Shown: positions 41,276 through 50,377, counted from the stretch's first letter. The stretch is DNA of 64,000 nucleotides from CAVXEH01 sp963805305 (GCA_963805305.1 CAWDTM010000003.1:558001-622000), one strand, 5' to 3'. Program-made: numbers and translations. The notes: a model not told the origin generated them from the letters alone.

Positions 41276-41647
41276 ATGACCGCCGACGACCGGATCGCGC
41301 TGCGCGGGATGCTCTTCCTCGCCCGGCACGGCGCGACCCTCGAGGAGCGCATGGAGCCGCAGCCATTCGAGGTGGACGTGGAGCTCGCGGTCGACCTCGA
41401 CGGCCCTTCGACGAGCGACGAGCTGGCCGACACGATCGACTACTCCGCGGTCTTCAGCCTGGTGGCTCGCATCGTCGAGGGGGAGAGCTTCCGGCTCATC
41501 GAGGCCCTGGGCGGGACGATCGCGGACGCCGTGCTCGCGTCCACCGGGGCGCGATCAGTCGTGGTCCGGGTGCGGAAGCCCCGGGCGCCGCTTCCGGGGC
41601 CGTTCCAGTCGGTCGAGGCGACGGTCCGCAGGCCGCGGGACGTCTAG
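41276..41647 (+). CDS. folB: Dihydroneopterin aldolase
   Basis: 123 residues, normal for FolB. Recognisable: IALRGMLFLARHGATLEER, QPFEVDVELAVDLDGPSTSDELADTIDYSAVFSLV and the ESFRLIEALGGTIADAVL helix, ending VVRVRKPRAPLPG with the catalytic Lys region. Starts 9 nt behind folP. It converts dihydroneopterin to hydroxymethyl-dihydropterin. Confidence 0.93.
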   Translation: MTADDRIALRGMLFLARHGATLEERMEPQPFEVDVELAVDLDGPSTSDELADTIDYSAVFSLVARIVEGESFRLIEALGGTIADAVLASTGARSVVVRVRKPRAPLPGPFQSVEATVRRPRDV

Positions 41648-41665
41648 CCGGCGACCACTGCGCCC

Positions 41666-42919
41666 TCAGCCGTTCTGGGGTGGCAACGTTCCGAGGGTGA
41701 CCTTCACGGTCCTGGTCGCCCCGTCCCGCTGAATCTGCAGCGTGACGGTGTCACCCGGCGCGTGCGGAACGATCAGGCTCGACAGGTCGTGCGTCTCGTC
41801 GACCCGCGTCCCATCGAGGTCGAGGATGATGTCGCCTTCCTTGAGTCCGGCCGCCGCGGCCGGGCTCCCGGCGAAGACGGCGGGGACGCTCGGGTCGGAC
41901 GAGCTCACCAGCGCCCCGTAGTCGACGGACAGCTTCTGCTCCTCGGCCAGGCCCTTCGTCACGGCGGTGTAGAAGACGCCGATCCAGGGCCGCGCGATGG
42001 GCTTGCCGGCCAGCGCCTGCGCCAGGATGGGCTTGGCAAGGTCGATGGGAATCGCGAAGCCGATTCCCTGTGCATCCTGGTTCACCGCGGTGTTGATCCC
42101 GATGACCCGGCCGCCCGAGTCGACGAGGGGGCCGCCGGAGTTGCCCGGGTTGATGGCCGCATCGGTCTGGATCAGGTGGTTGAGCTGTTCGGACGACTGG
42201 TTGCCGGCATCACCGGCGGTGATCTGCCGGCCGAGGCCGGAGACGACCCCCGTGGTCACCGTGTTCTCGAAGTCACCGAGCGGGTTGCCGATGGCGATGG
42301 CGACCTGGCCCGGCTGGAGCCCCGACGAGCTGCCCAGCTGCACCGCCGGCAGGCCCGTGGCCCGGATGCGGACGATGGCCAGGTCGGTGAGGGTGTCGAT
42401 GCCGTACACCGTGGCCGTGAAGGTCCGGGTGTCGTTGAGGCGGACGGAGAGGGTGTCCGCGCTCGCCACGACGTGGCGGTTCGTCAGGATCCAGCCGTTC
42501 GCATTGAAGATGAACCCGGAGCCGATGCCGTTTCCCGCGAGGTTGCTGCCGCTCGACGAGGTGATCGTCACCACCGCCGGCGTCACCGCCTTGACCGCCG
42601 TGATCACCGCGGACGACTCCTGCAGGTTGTTGGTGACCACGTTCGACCCCTGCCCGCCGGACAGCGCCGGCTGAGCGGGTTGCAGCAGGTTCGAGACGGC
42701 CACGGAGCTCAGGGAGCCGGAGACGATCCCCACCACCAGGGCCACGGCGACCACGGGAACGAAGCCGGGCCTGCGCGAGTCCGGCTGGGGCTGGGTTGCC
42801 GATGGCGGTCGCGAGGACCACGCCGGAGCCGATCGCTCCCAACCGGCATCGCTGCCGTTGGTCGGCGGGCCATAGTGCTGGTATTCCACGGGGTCGCTCT
42901 CGCGCTGCTCCTGGGTCAA
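41666..42919 (-). CDS. HtrA/DegP-type membrane-anchored serine protease with PDZ domain
   Basis: 417 residues from a TTG start with aggag close upstream. A disordered N-terminus (~50 residues) precedes a single membrane helix (~53-76). The trypsin-like domain has His149 (LTNRHVVAS), Asp179 (DTLTDLAIVRI) and Ser261 (INPGNSGGPLVD). One PDZ domain follows (~325-412, PAAAAGLKEGDIILDLDG). It degrades or refolds damaged proteins outside the membrane. It lies downstream of the two-component system and may belong to its regulon (inference). Confidence 0.93.
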   Translation of the reverse strand: MTQEQRESDPVEYQHYGPPTNGSDAGWERSAPAWSSRPPSATQPQPDSRRPGFVPVVAVALVVGIVSGSLSSVAVSNLLQPAQPALSGGQGSNVVTNNLQESSAVITAVKAVTPAVVTITSSSGSNLAGNGIGSGFIFNANGWILTNRHVVASADTLSVRLNDTRTFTATVYGIDTLTDLAIVRIRATGLPAVQLGSSSGLQPGQVAIAIGNPLGDFENTVTTGVVSGLGRQITAGDAGNQSSEQLNHLIQTDAAINPGNSGGPLVDSGGRVIGINTAVNQDAQGIGFAIPIDLAKPILAQALAGKPIARPWIGVFYTAVTKGLAEEQKLSVDYGALVSSSDPSVPAVFAGSPAAAAGLKEGDIILDLDGTRVDETHDLSSLIVPHAPGDTVTLQIQRDGATRTVKVTLGTLPPQNG

Positions 42920-42941
42920 TGGGGGCTCCTGATCGTCACAA

Positions 42942-42958
42942 CCGCCCGTTGCGGGCGG
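42942..42958 (-). terminator. GC hairpin between the histidine kinase and htrA
   Basis: A 7-bp inverted repeat ccgcccg-ttg-cgggcgg after the kinase stop; no strong U-tract. Probable terminator or attenuator ahead of htrA. Confidence 0.45.
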
Positions 42959-42982
42959 GGCGCGGGGATGGTGAAGATTCGT

Positions 42983-44566
42983 TCATGTTGCCCGATCAGG
43001 ATCTGTTCCGCCCTCGACGGCCCGCCGCGCAAGGCGCGGACCCCGCCGCTGCGCCGCCTCCGGGACGGCCGCCTGCTCCGGAGCCGGCTCCGATATCCGT
43101 GGCAGGGTGACGGTGAACACCGTGCCGCGGCCAACGGCGCTTGCCACCCCGATGTCGCCGCCGTGCATCTCCACGATGGAGCGGGCGATTGCCAGGCCCA
43201 GTCCCGACCCCGACGCTCTCGCCTCGCCGACGTTCGTGCCGCGGTAGAAGCGCTCGAAGATGCGCGGCAGCTCCGACTCGGGGATGCCCGGGCCGCTGTC
43301 GCGGACCGTGATCTCCGCCGCCGCGGGAGCGTCCGCGACGCCGATGGCGACCTCGCCCCCCGGCTCGGTGAACTTGAGCGCGTTGCCGACGAGGTTGTCG
43401 ACGAGCTGCACGATCCGCTCGCGATCGAATCGGAGCAGCACCGGTTCGGAGGGGACCGCGGAGGTGAGCGTCACGCCGCGCTCGTCCGCGACCTCCGCAT
43501 GGGCCTCCACCACGGCGCGGATGGGCTCGCGCAGGTCGCCCTCGCGAATGTCGAGCGGGAAGATGCCCGCCTCGATGCGCGAGAGGTCGAGGAGGTTCGT
43601 CGAGAGCCACTCGAGGCGGCGCAGCTGCTCGCTGGACCGGGCCAGGAACTCCTGCCGGGTAGCCTCGTCGATGGATCCCTCGCGCTGGAGCTCGGTGAAC
43701 GTGCGCAGGGCAGCGATGGGCGTGCGGAGCTCATGGCTGACATCGGCGACGAACTCGCGCAGCCGATCGCGATCGGCCTCCAGGAGGCGCAGCGACTCCG
43801 ATAGGCGGTCCGCCATGGCATTGAACTGGGATCCAAGCTGGTCGATCTCCACCACGCCGGATGGGGAGACGCGCTCCCCGAGGTCGCCGGTGGCCAGGCG
43901 ACCGGACGCGCGGCGGAGGCGGCTGATGGGCCCGGTCAGCTGTCGCGCAGCCAGGACCCCCAGCAGAATGGACCCCACGAGCGCGATCACCCCGGCTGCC
44001 ACGAGGGTGCCTCGCACCTGCCCGAGGGTGGCCGCGCGTGACGTGTACGGATCAGAGACCGTCACCCGGACGCGAAGGATCCCGTCCGGTGCTTCGGGCG
44101 TCTGCGAGTTGAGGTTGAAGGTCAGGTCCGTGACCTGGGGCCGAACGTCGGGGTCGGGAGCGAGCCCCTGCTTCGCGAGGGCGTCCGTGTTGCCGGGGGA
44201 GACCTGGGCGGCCTGCGTCCCGTTGGCCGGGTACACGACGGTGACCGTCGCCTTTGCGATCTGGTTGGCGCCGATGCTCGCGGCCCGTTGCATGATCTCC
44301 GTGTTGCGGCGTTCCGTGACGTACAGCGCCGACGAGTTGGTGTCCCTCGCCTGGTCGAGGGCATCGGTGATCAGGAGCGCCGTCGAGTTGGCGGCGGAGA
44401 GCAGCTGCTGCTCCGCCTGCTGCGCGAAATAGCCGGGCAGGATCTGGCTCAGCGCGACGCCCGAGAGCAGGAGCGCGACGAGCGCCACGCTCGCCAGCGT
44501 GAGGACCAGGCGAACATCGAGGCGTCGGAGCAGTCCGGCCGTGACCTCAGTCCTCGGCGAAGGCAT
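42983..44566 (-). CDS. Sensor histidine kinase
   Basis: 527 residues. A membrane helix (~18-40), an extracellular sensor region (~41-195), a second helix (~196-216), HAMP (~217-270), the dimerisation box with phospho-acceptor His (ADVSHELRTPIAAL) and an ATPase domain (LVDNLVGNALKFT, DSGPGIP, FERFY, GSGLGLAI). A full transmembrane kinase of the PhoR/ResE class. Its start overlaps the end of the OmpR-type regulator gene by 20 nt, a classical coupled pair. The signal is unknown. Confidence 0.95.
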   Translation of the reverse strand: MPSPRTEVTAGLLRRLDVRLVLTLASVALVALLLSGVALSQILPGYFAQQAEQQLLSAANSTALLITDALDQARDTNSSALYVTERRNTEIMQRAASIGANQIAKATVTVVYPANGTQAAQVSPGNTDALAKQGLAPDPDVRPQVTDLTFNLNSQTPEAPDGILRVRVTVSDPYTSRAATLGQVRGTLVAAGVIALVGSILLGVLAARQLTGPISRLRRASGRLATGDLGERVSPSGVVEIDQLGSQFNAMADRLSESLRLLEADRDRLREFVADVSHELRTPIAALRTFTELQREGSIDEATRQEFLARSSEQLRRLEWLSTNLLDLSRIEAGIFPLDIREGDLREPIRAVVEAHAEVADERGVTLTSAVPSEPVLLRFDRERIVQLVDNLVGNALKFTEPGGEVAIGVADAPAAAEITVRDSGPGIPESELPRIFERFYRGTNVGEARASGSGLGLAIARSIVEMHGGDIGVASAVGRGTVFTVTLPRISEPAPEQAAVPEAAQRRGPRLARRAVEGGTDPDRAT

Positions 44567-45242
44567 AGCCGACCCCCCGCACCGTCACGATGTAGCGTGG
44601 CTGGGCGGGATCCGGCTCGATCTTCTCTCGGATATGGCTCACGTGGACGTTGATCGTGCGCTCGTCCTGGTCGAGCGCGTCGTAATCGCGGACCAGCTCC
44701 AGGAGCTGGCCCCGGGTGTAGACGCGTCCGGGCTTGGCGGCGAGGTGGCGCAGGAGGTCGAACTCCGTGGTCGTCAGGGCGATGCGCGTGCCGTCGCGGG
44801 TGACGCGGCGCCGCTCGAGGTCGATCACCAGGTCGCCGCGCCGGAGTACGCGGCCAGCCTGGGTGTCGGCGAGCTCGCCATAGGCCCGGCGCAGGAGCGC
44901 CTTGATGCGGCTCGCCAGCTCGCGGATGCTGAACGGCTTGACGAGGTAGTCATCCGCGCCGATCTCCAGGCCCACGACCTTGTCGACCTCGTCGGACCGC
45001 GCGGTCAGGAACAGGATGGGAACGCGGGATTCGTGTCGCAGACGGCGGCAGACCTCGAAGCCGTCGATCCCGGGGAGGCGCACGTCGAGGACCACGAGCT
45101 CCGGCGCGAGCTCCGCGAACCGGGCAACGGCCTCCTCACCGGTCGGGGCAAGGGAGACGGTGTGTCCCTCGCGCTCGAGGGCGACCTGCAGGCCTCGAGC
45201 GACGGCGGGCTCGTCCTCGACGACCATGATGTTTGCGGCCAT
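44547..45242 (-). CDS. OmpR/PhoB-family response regulator
   Basis: 231 residues: receiver domain (acidic VVEDE, Asp53 in LDVRLPGIDG, Lys in YLVKPFS) and a C-terminal winged helix (LTTTEFDLLRHLAAKPGRVYTRGQLLE...RTINVHVSHIREKIE...GVGYAF). It is transcribed with the sensor kinase. The ATG is 9 nt from a perfect TATAAT, so the message is leaderless. OmpR-type regulators bind direct repeats; the 11-bp-spaced repeats at 16147-16166 are a candidate for such a site, not proven for this protein. Confidence 0.95.
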   Translation of the reverse strand: MAANIMVVEDEPAVARGLQVALEREGHTVSLAPTGEEAVARFAELAPELVVLDVRLPGIDGFEVCRRLRHESRVPILFLTARSDEVDKVVGLEIGADDYLVKPFSIRELASRIKALLRRAYGELADTQAGRVLRRGDLVIDLERRRVTRDGTRIALTTTEFDLLRHLAAKPGRVYTRGQLLELVRDYDALDQDERTINVHVSHIREKIEPDPAQPRYIVTVRGVGYAFAED

Positions 45243-45251
45243 GGCCCCCGG

Positions 45252-45257
45252 ATTATA
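45252..45257 (-). promoter_or_regulatory. Consensus -10 of the two-component operon, leaderless
   Basis: Perfect TATAAT ending 9 nt before the ATG at 45242. Confidence 0.6.
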
Positions 45258-45325
45258 GGGACGAACGGGGACGAGCACGCGGGGCACGCCCGGGCGCCCG
45301 CCTTGCCGCACGGACGGCGAGGCGC

Positions 45326-45331
45326 TACCAT
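45326..45331 (+). promoter_or_regulatory. Putative -10 of rplY
   Basis: TACCAT, 76 nt before the rplY ATG; leader of about 70 nt. Confidence 0.4.
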
Positions 45332-45407
45332 CCGGGCTCGCACCCGATGTGATCGCACGTTGCCCGGCCGTGCCCCGGGCCCGCTTCGAGGATGATCTGA
45401 GACACCC

Positions 45408-46103
45408 ATGGCCAACGAGATCGCCGTTGACGCGCGGGCCGCGCTCGGCAAGCAGAACCGCCGCCTCCGCCTGGCTGGCAAGGTCCCGGCCGTCGTCTAT
45501 GGCAAGGACAAGGGTTCGACAGCCGTCGAGATGGACGCGAAGGAGTTCGACCTCCTGTACCGCTCCGCCGGTCGGTCGAGCCTCGTCCAGCTCAAGATCG
45601 GCGATGGGCGTGCCGAGAGCGCCATCATCAAGAGCGTCCAGCGCAATCCGCTGACGGGGCGCGCGCTCCACGTCGACTTCTTCCTCGTCGACCTCAAGGC
45701 GACCATGGAGGTCGAGATCCCGCTCATCTTCATCGGCACCGCGCCGGCCATCGACCTGATCGGGGGGACGCTGCTCACCAACCTGAGCCAGGTCAAGGTG
45801 CGCGCGCTCCCCGGCGACCTGCCGCACGAGATCACGGTCGACATCTCGCCGCTCGTCGACCTCGACGCCGCCATCCACATCAGCGACATCGTCACCGACG
45901 AGAAGGTCCAGGTCCTGGGCGAACCGGATGAGCTGGTGGCTAAGGTCCTGCCGCCGCGCGTCGAGGAGGAGCCGGTGCTCGAGGCCGCGGAGCTGGAGCT
46001 CGCCGAGGGCGAGGCCGCGCCGGCCGAGGGCGAGGGCGCCGAGGGCGCTCCAGGCGAGGGCGCCGCAACGGCCGCCGCGGACGAGGGCGCCGGCGAAGGC
46101 TGA
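45408..46103 (+). CDS. rplY: Ribosomal protein bL25, long CTC form
   Basis: 231 residues. The N-terminal ~95 residues are the 5S-rRNA-binding L25 domain (ALGKQNRRLRLAGKVPAVVYGKDKG, HVDFFLVD). Then comes the TL5/CTC beta domain (VEIPLIFIGTAPAIDLIGG, LPHEITVDISPLVDLDAAIHISDI). The last ~40 residues are Glu/Gly/Ala-rich and acidic, as in many high-GC bacteria. It converges on the permease genes with a 7-nt gap. Confidence 0.94.
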   Translation: MANEIAVDARAALGKQNRRLRLAGKVPAVVYGKDKGSTAVEMDAKEFDLLYRSAGRSSLVQLKIGDGRAESAIIKSVQRNPLTGRALHVDFFLVDLKATMEVEIPLIFIGTAPAIDLIGGTLLTNLSQVKVRALPGDLPHEITVDISPLVDLDAAIHISDIVTDEKVQVLGEPDELVAKVLPPRVEEEPVLEAAELELAEGEAAPAEGEGAEGAPGEGAATAAADEGAGEG

Positions 46104-46110
46104 CCCGGGG

Positions 46111-47046
46111 CTACCGCGGCTGCGACGTCTTCGGGTCGAACGCGTCGCGCAGGCCGTCGCCCAGGAGCGTGAACCCCACGAGGCTGACGGCCAGCGCCAC
46201 CATGGGCGGCACGACCAGCCACGGCCACAGCGTCATGTGCTGGGTCCCGTACTGGATCAGGCTCCCCCACGAAGCTCGCGGGCTCTGGACGCCGAGCCCC
46301 AGAAACGACAGCGTCGACTCCAGGATGATCGCCCCCGGCAGGCCCACGGAGACGCCCACCACGACCGGACCAATGGCGTTGGGCAGGATGTGGCGGACCA
46401 CGATCTTCCAGCCGGGCACCCCGATGGCGCGCGCCGCATCGACGTATTCGCGGTGCTTGATGCTCAGCACCTGCGCCCGGACCAGCCGGGCCATGGTGAC
46501 CCATGCGGACAGGCCGATGGCGACGAAGACGATGAACAGGCCGTTCAGCCAGCGGAAGATGTCGGTTCCCACGAACGCCGAGGTGACGAGGATCACGAAA
46601 AGGAGGTCCGGGAAGGCGTACATGACGTCGGTGAAGCGCATGAGCAGGGTCTCGGTCCGGCCGCCCCGCCAGCCGGCCAGCGCCCCGATGGGCACCCCGA
46701 TGAGGAGCACGACGACCTGGGCGATGATCGCGACGGTCATGGACACCTGCGCACCGTCGATCGTCCGGCTGAACAGGTCGCGCCCCAGCTCGTCGGTGCC
46801 GAACAGGTGCCCCGCGGAGAGGGGCGGCACGGGGCCCTTGTTGGCGACGACCGCCTGGAGGTCCTGGACCCGGTAGTCCCAGGGTGCGACGAGCGGGCCG
46901 ATGAGGCCGACCGCGACCAGCCCCGCGACGATGAGCAGGCCGGCGACGCCGGCCCGGCTGCGCAGGAGGCGGCGCAGCGCGGCGGACCAGTACCCGCGGC
47001 CGGGATGCTCGTGGCGGTGCGCCCCGGCGGCGACGGACTCGGCCAT
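46111..47046 (-). CDS. Peptide/nickel-type ABC transporter permease, DppC family
   Basis: A 311-residue permease with six membrane helices and the N-terminal OppC-like extension (LFGTDELGRDLFSRTIDGAQVSM). The coupling EAA loop reads YVDAARAIGVPGWKIVVRHILPNAIGPV. It starts one base inside the DppB stop (TGATG). Pairs with DppB; neither ATPase nor solute-binding protein genes are adjacent, so the rest of the transporter must be elsewhere. Substrate (oligopeptide, nickel, other) not determinable. Confidence 0.9.
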   Translation of the reverse strand: MAESVAAGAHRHEHPGRGYWSAALRRLLRSRAGVAGLLIVAGLVAVGLIGPLVAPWDYRVQDLQAVVANKGPVPPLSAGHLFGTDELGRDLFSRTIDGAQVSMTVAIIAQVVVLLIGVPIGALAGWRGGRTETLLMRFTDVMYAFPDLLFVILVTSAFVGTDIFRWLNGLFIVFVAIGLSAWVTMARLVRAQVLSIKHREYVDAARAIGVPGWKIVVRHILPNAIGPVVVGVSVGLPGAIILESTLSFLGLGVQSPRASWGSLIQYGTQHMTLWPWLVVPPMVALAVSLVGFTLLGDGLRDAFDPKTSQPR

Positions 47047-47993
47047 CAGACGGAGACGGAATGGTCGCGCAGGCGCGGGTCGATGAACCCGTACGCGATG
47101 TCGACCGCGGCGTTGAGGACCGCCACGAGGGCCGCGTAGAAGACGGTGATTCCCATGACCAGCGTGTAGTCGCGGAAGCGGATCGCGTTCCAGTACAGGT
47201 TGCCCAGCCCGGGGATTCGGAAGACCTGCTCGATGACGATCGACCCGGTGATCACGGCGCCGAGCAGGGGCACCGCGATGGTGAGCAGGGGGACCAGGGC
47301 GTTGCGGACCATGTGGAACCGCACGATCCGCTCCTCGTCGAGGCCCTTGGCGTGCGCGGTCCGGATGTAGTCGGCATGGATCACGTCGAGCATGGCGGCC
47401 TTCGTCTGGCGGGCGATGGTGGCCATGGGCAGACCGGCCAGGGCCAGCGTCGGCAGGACCCAGGCGCGCGGTCCATCCCAGCCGAATGACGGGAAGGGAC
47501 CCTGGTCGGGCCGGAACTCGGGAGCCCCGAGGAAGAGCTGGAGGAGCGTCCCGAACATGAAGGCGGGCGCGGCCATCCCCAGCATCGCGACGCCGGTGGC
47601 GGCGTAGTCGTAGAGGGTCCTGTGCCGGATGGCGGCGATCAGGCCCAGCGGCACACCCAGCACGACCGCGAGGGTGAAGGCCATGAGCCCCAGCTGCACG
47701 GTTGGCCAGATGCTGTTGCCGATGAGGCGCGAGACCGGGATTGGCCGCTGGGTGACGGTCAGGCCCATGTCCCCGGTCAGCAGTCCTCCGACCCACTTGA
47801 GGTACTGCACCGGCAGTGGCTGGTCGAGCCCGAACTTCGCGTCGAGCTCCGCGCGCTGCGACTGCGACATCTGGCGTCCCTCGGAATTCCACGGGCTGCC
47901 GGGCGTGTTGTGCATGACCAGGAAGGTGATCATGGTCGCCACGAGCAGGACCGGGATGATCCACAGGACGCGCCTGATGGCGTAGCTCAGCAC
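47046..47993 (-). CDS. Peptide/nickel-type ABC transporter permease, DppB family
   Basis: 315 residues from GTG at 47993 (VLSYAIRRVLWIIPVLLV), chosen because the family begins there and gagga lies just upstream; a longer TTG start adds 20 Arg/Pro residues. Six membrane helices; EAA loop YIRTAHAKGLDEERIVRFHMVRNALVPLLT. The large external loop between helices 1 and 2 contains MSQSQRAELDAKFGLDQPLPVQYLKWVGGLLTGDMG, as usual. Operon partner of DppC. Confidence 0.9.
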   Translation of the reverse strand: MLSYAIRRVLWIIPVLLVATMITFLVMHNTPGSPWNSEGRQMSQSQRAELDAKFGLDQPLPVQYLKWVGGLLTGDMGLTVTQRPIPVSRLIGNSIWPTVQLGLMAFTLAVVLGVPLGLIAAIRHRTLYDYAATGVAMLGMAAPAFMFGTLLQLFLGAPEFRPDQGPFPSFGWDGPRAWVLPTLALAGLPMATIARQTKAAMLDVIHADYIRTAHAKGLDEERIVRFHMVRNALVPLLTIAVPLLGAVITGSIVIEQVFRIPGLGNLYWNAIRFRDYTLVMGITVFYAALVAVLNAAVDIAYGFIDPRLRDHSVSV

Positions 47994-48105
47994 GAGATTC
48001 CTCGTCAGGGGCAGGAGGAGACGCCGCGGCGGGCGAGCGCCGGGCGTCTGCAACTGATACTCGCGCCGGGCTCGAGTGGTTCAGCCGGCACCGCGCTGCG
48101 GGCCG

Positions 48106-48441
48106 TCACGCGTCCGCGTGGTAGCGACGTTCGCCGGTTGCGGGATCGACGTATACGCGCATCGTCCGGCCCGAGGTCGGGTCGACGAAGCGCTCGTCGG
48201 TCGGACGGAACGGAGGACCCGGCGCGGCGGGGTCGCCGCCCCCGGGACCCGGTGTGTCGAGCGTGCGTTCCGCGGTTCGGGATCGGTACCGGGACCGTTC
48301 CATGGCCACCGCGATGATCCCGCCGCCTCCGACGGCGATGGCCCACAGCCCAGTCGGCTCGCCGATGCTGACCGCGGCCAGGCCGCCGATCGCAATCAGG
48401 GCCGCCACGACGGCCACGATGAGACGAACAATGGGGAGCAT
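48106..48441 (-). CDS. Small membrane protein, unknown
   Basis: 111 residues with two N-terminal membrane helices (residues ~5-25 and 31-48). A Pro/Gly linker is followed by a short cytosolic C-terminal segment, FVDPTSGRTMRVYVDPATGERRYHADA, where a D-P-x(S/A)-T-G-x-R motif occurs twice. A strong Shine-Dalgarno (aaggag) precedes the ATG. It lies 33 nt behind the YbjQ-like gene, probably co-transcribed. No family recognised. Confidence 0.6.
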   Translation of the reverse strand: MLPIVRLIVAVVAALIAIGGLAAVSIGEPTGLWAIAVGGGGIIAVAMERSRYRSRTAERTLDTPGPGGGDPAAPGPPFRPTDERFVDPTSGRTMRVYVDPATGERRYHADA

Positions 48442-48474
48442 GGACGTTCGCTCCTTTCCTTTCGACGCCGGCGG

Positions 48475-48819
48475 CTACTCGAGCGTCTGGGGGGCGCCGG
48501 CGTCGGCAACCAGCGTGACGGCCGTCCCGTAGGCGACGATCTCCGTCATCGTGTTGCCCAGCTCGCTGGAGTCGAACCGCATGCTGATGACGGCGTCCGC
48601 GCCCATGAGCGTGGCGTTCTCGACCATCCGGTCGAGAGCCTGCCGGCGCGTGTCCTCCAGCAGCTCGGTGTACTCGTGGATCTCGCCGCCCACCAGCGAG
48701 CGCAGGCCCGCGGCGATGTTGCCGCCCAGGCCGCGGCTGCGGACGACGAGGCCGAAGGTCTGGCCCTTGGTCTCGCCGATACGGTGGCCGGCAACGAAGG
48801 GCGCGGTGCTGACGATCAT
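48475..48819 (-). CDS. YbjQ/DUF74 family protein
   Basis: A 114-residue protein: GHRIGETKGQTFGLVVRSRGLGGNIAAGLRSLVGGEI and a C-terminal NATLMGADAVISMRFDSSELGNTMTEIVAYGTAV are diagnostic of this pentameric family, sometimes called heavy-metal-binding. Real function unknown. The ATG has aaggag 9 nt upstream. Divergent from the deacetylase gene. Confidence 0.88.
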   Translation of the reverse strand: MIVSTAPFVAGHRIGETKGQTFGLVVRSRGLGGNIAAGLRSLVGGEIHEYTELLEDTRRQALDRMVENATLMGADAVISMRFDSSELGNTMTEIVAYGTAVTLVADAGAPQTLE

Positions 48820-48857
48820 GGAACGGAGCTCCTTACAGGTTCGGGCGAGCGTGGATG

Positions 48858-48895
48858 AGTCTAGCCGTCTGGCGGTTCCCTGCCGGCCGTAGACT
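48858..48895. promoter_or_regulatory. Two identical divergent -10 boxes
   Basis: TAGACT is present on the minus strand (48858-48863, for the YbjQ-like gene) and on the plus strand (48890-48895, for the deacetylase gene), both with short Shine-Dalgarno leaders. Confidence 0.45.
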
Positions 48896-48936
48896 CCGCG
48901 GAGCGGATACCGACTCCGGAGGTGTGGAGGGCAACC

Positions 48937-49686
48937 ATGCTCGTCGTCGCGATCCACGACGTGGCGCCGGCCTCCATCGACGACGTGCGCTGGCTGCTCG
49001 CCCGCCTCGACGAGCTGGGAGTTCGGACGCGCGTGCTCAAGGCCATCCCTGCCCCCGACGGCGTCGAGCTCGATCCGGGGAGCGCCCTCGCCGAGCTCCT
49101 GCGCGCCGAGCAGGCCGCAGGATCGGAGGTCGTCGCCCACGGCTACACGCACCAGACGGCCGGTCCACTGCGCGGCTCCCTGCTGGACATCAACCGGGCC
49201 AGGCTCTTCGCGCCGGACGACGCGGAGTTCCTGTCCGTGGACCGCGACGAGGCGGCCCGGAGGCTCGTCCGCGCCCGCGAGACGCTCGAGCGAGCCGGGC
49301 TGCGGATCGCCGGATTCTGCGCCCCCGGGTGGTTGGCGCCCGCCGGGCTCGACGAGCTCGCCGGTCCGGCAGGCTATGCGTACCTCATCGGGCTGCTTCG
49401 CCTCGCGGACCTCGCTCGGCGCCGCACCCGGACCGTTCCGGCCTTCGGCTACATGGGGGCGGACTGGGTTCAGGAACGCCTGGTCGGCATCGGCGGGGAC
49501 ACCTCCGTCAGCCTGCACCGATGGCTGGGCGACCAGGTCCCGCACCTGCGCGCCTTCCTCCATCCGCAGGGTGCGCCCGGCTCGGCCGATGCCGCCCGAA
49601 CCCTGGCACGCATCGCCCGCCTGGCCGAGCACGAACCGCTGGGCACCTACTCGGACCTGCTGGCGAGCTGGCATGTCGCCGCCTGA
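48937..49686 (+). CDS. Polysaccharide deacetylase-like protein (DUF2334)
   Basis: 249 residues. It opens VVAIHDVAPAS (the metal-binding Asp of the NodB-like barrel), followed by VVAHGYTHQT, which carries the H-x-x-x-H pair, GFCAPGWLAPAGL and FGYMGADW. DUF2334 enzymes are distant deacetylases of surface sugars. ATG chosen for the ggagg spaced 6 nt. The downstream glycosyltransferase begins inside its last 14 nt. No signal peptide, so it acts inside the cell, perhaps on a lipid-linked sugar. Confidence 0.8.
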   Translation: MLVVAIHDVAPASIDDVRWLLARLDELGVRTRVLKAIPAPDGVELDPGSALAELLRAEQAAGSEVVAHGYTHQTAGPLRGSLLDINRARLFAPDDAEFLSVDRDEAARRLVRARETLERAGLRIAGFCAPGWLAPAGLDELAGPAGYAYLIGLLRLADLARRRTRTVPAFGYMGADWVQERLVGIGGDTSVSLHRWLGDQVPHLRAFLHPQGAPGSADAARTLARIARLAEHEPLGTYSDLLASWHVAA

Positions 49687-50377
49687 GCCGCTCATCAGCG
49701 TCATCCTGCCCGCGCACAACGAGGCCCGGCTGGTCGGGGCCGCCCTGCAGTCCATCGCACAGCAGACCGTTTCGCCCGACCAGGTCGAGGCGATCGTGGT
49801 GAGCAACGGCTCGACGGATGGCACCGCGCAGGCCGTCGAGGATGCGCGGACGATGGCGCCCCTGCACGTCGAGCTGCTGCACGACGCCGAGCGCGGGATC
49901 GCGAGAGCCAAGAACCTCGGCGCTCGCCATGCTCGCGGGCGCTACCTGCTCTTCATGGATGCCGACTCGCGCATGTCGCCCGGCCTCCTGCAACACGTCG
50001 TCGAGCGGGCGGCCGGCGGCGAGCGCAGCGCATCGATCCGCATCGTGGCCGACTCGCGCGACGCCCTCGACCGGGCCTTCTTCGGCCTCATGGAATGGGG
50101 CAAGCGACTCTTCCGGATCCGGGCCAACATGTCCTGGATGGATCGGTCCCTCTTCGAGCGGCTGGGGGGCTTTGACGAGCGGCTCCAGCAGGCGGAGGAT
50201 CTCGACCTCCTCGTACGCGCCCGGAGGGTCGGGGTGGACGTCGGGCACATCACCCGGGAGCGGATCGCCACCTCCACGCGCCGGCTTCATCGGGGTCCCC
50301 TGCGGGCGGGCATGCTCGCGATGTTCGCTCGCTGGGCGCTCGGCAACTTCGGAATCGGGCGCGGCTGGCGCTACTGA
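49673..50377 (+). CDS. Family 2 glycosyltransferase
   Basis: A 234-residue GT-A enzyme: ISVILPAHNEARLVGAALQS, VVSNGSTDGT, RAKNLGARHARGRYLLFMDADSR (the DxD-type metal site) and MDRSLFERLGGFDERLQQAEDLDLLVRARR. It transfers a sugar from a nucleotide donor. Overlaps the deacetylase gene, so one operon. Its stop overlaps that of the convergent YkoP-like gene by 7 nt. Confidence 0.9.
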   Translation: MSPPEPLISVILPAHNEARLVGAALQSIAQQTVSPDQVEAIVVSNGSTDGTAQAVEDARTMAPLHVELLHDAERGIARAKNLGARHARGRYLLFMDADSRMSPGLLQHVVERAAGGERSASIRIVADSRDALDRAFFGLMEWGKRLFRIRANMSWMDRSLFERLGGFDERLQQAEDLDLLVRARRVGVDVGHITRERIATSTRRLHRGPLRAGMLAMFARWALGNFGIGRGWRY

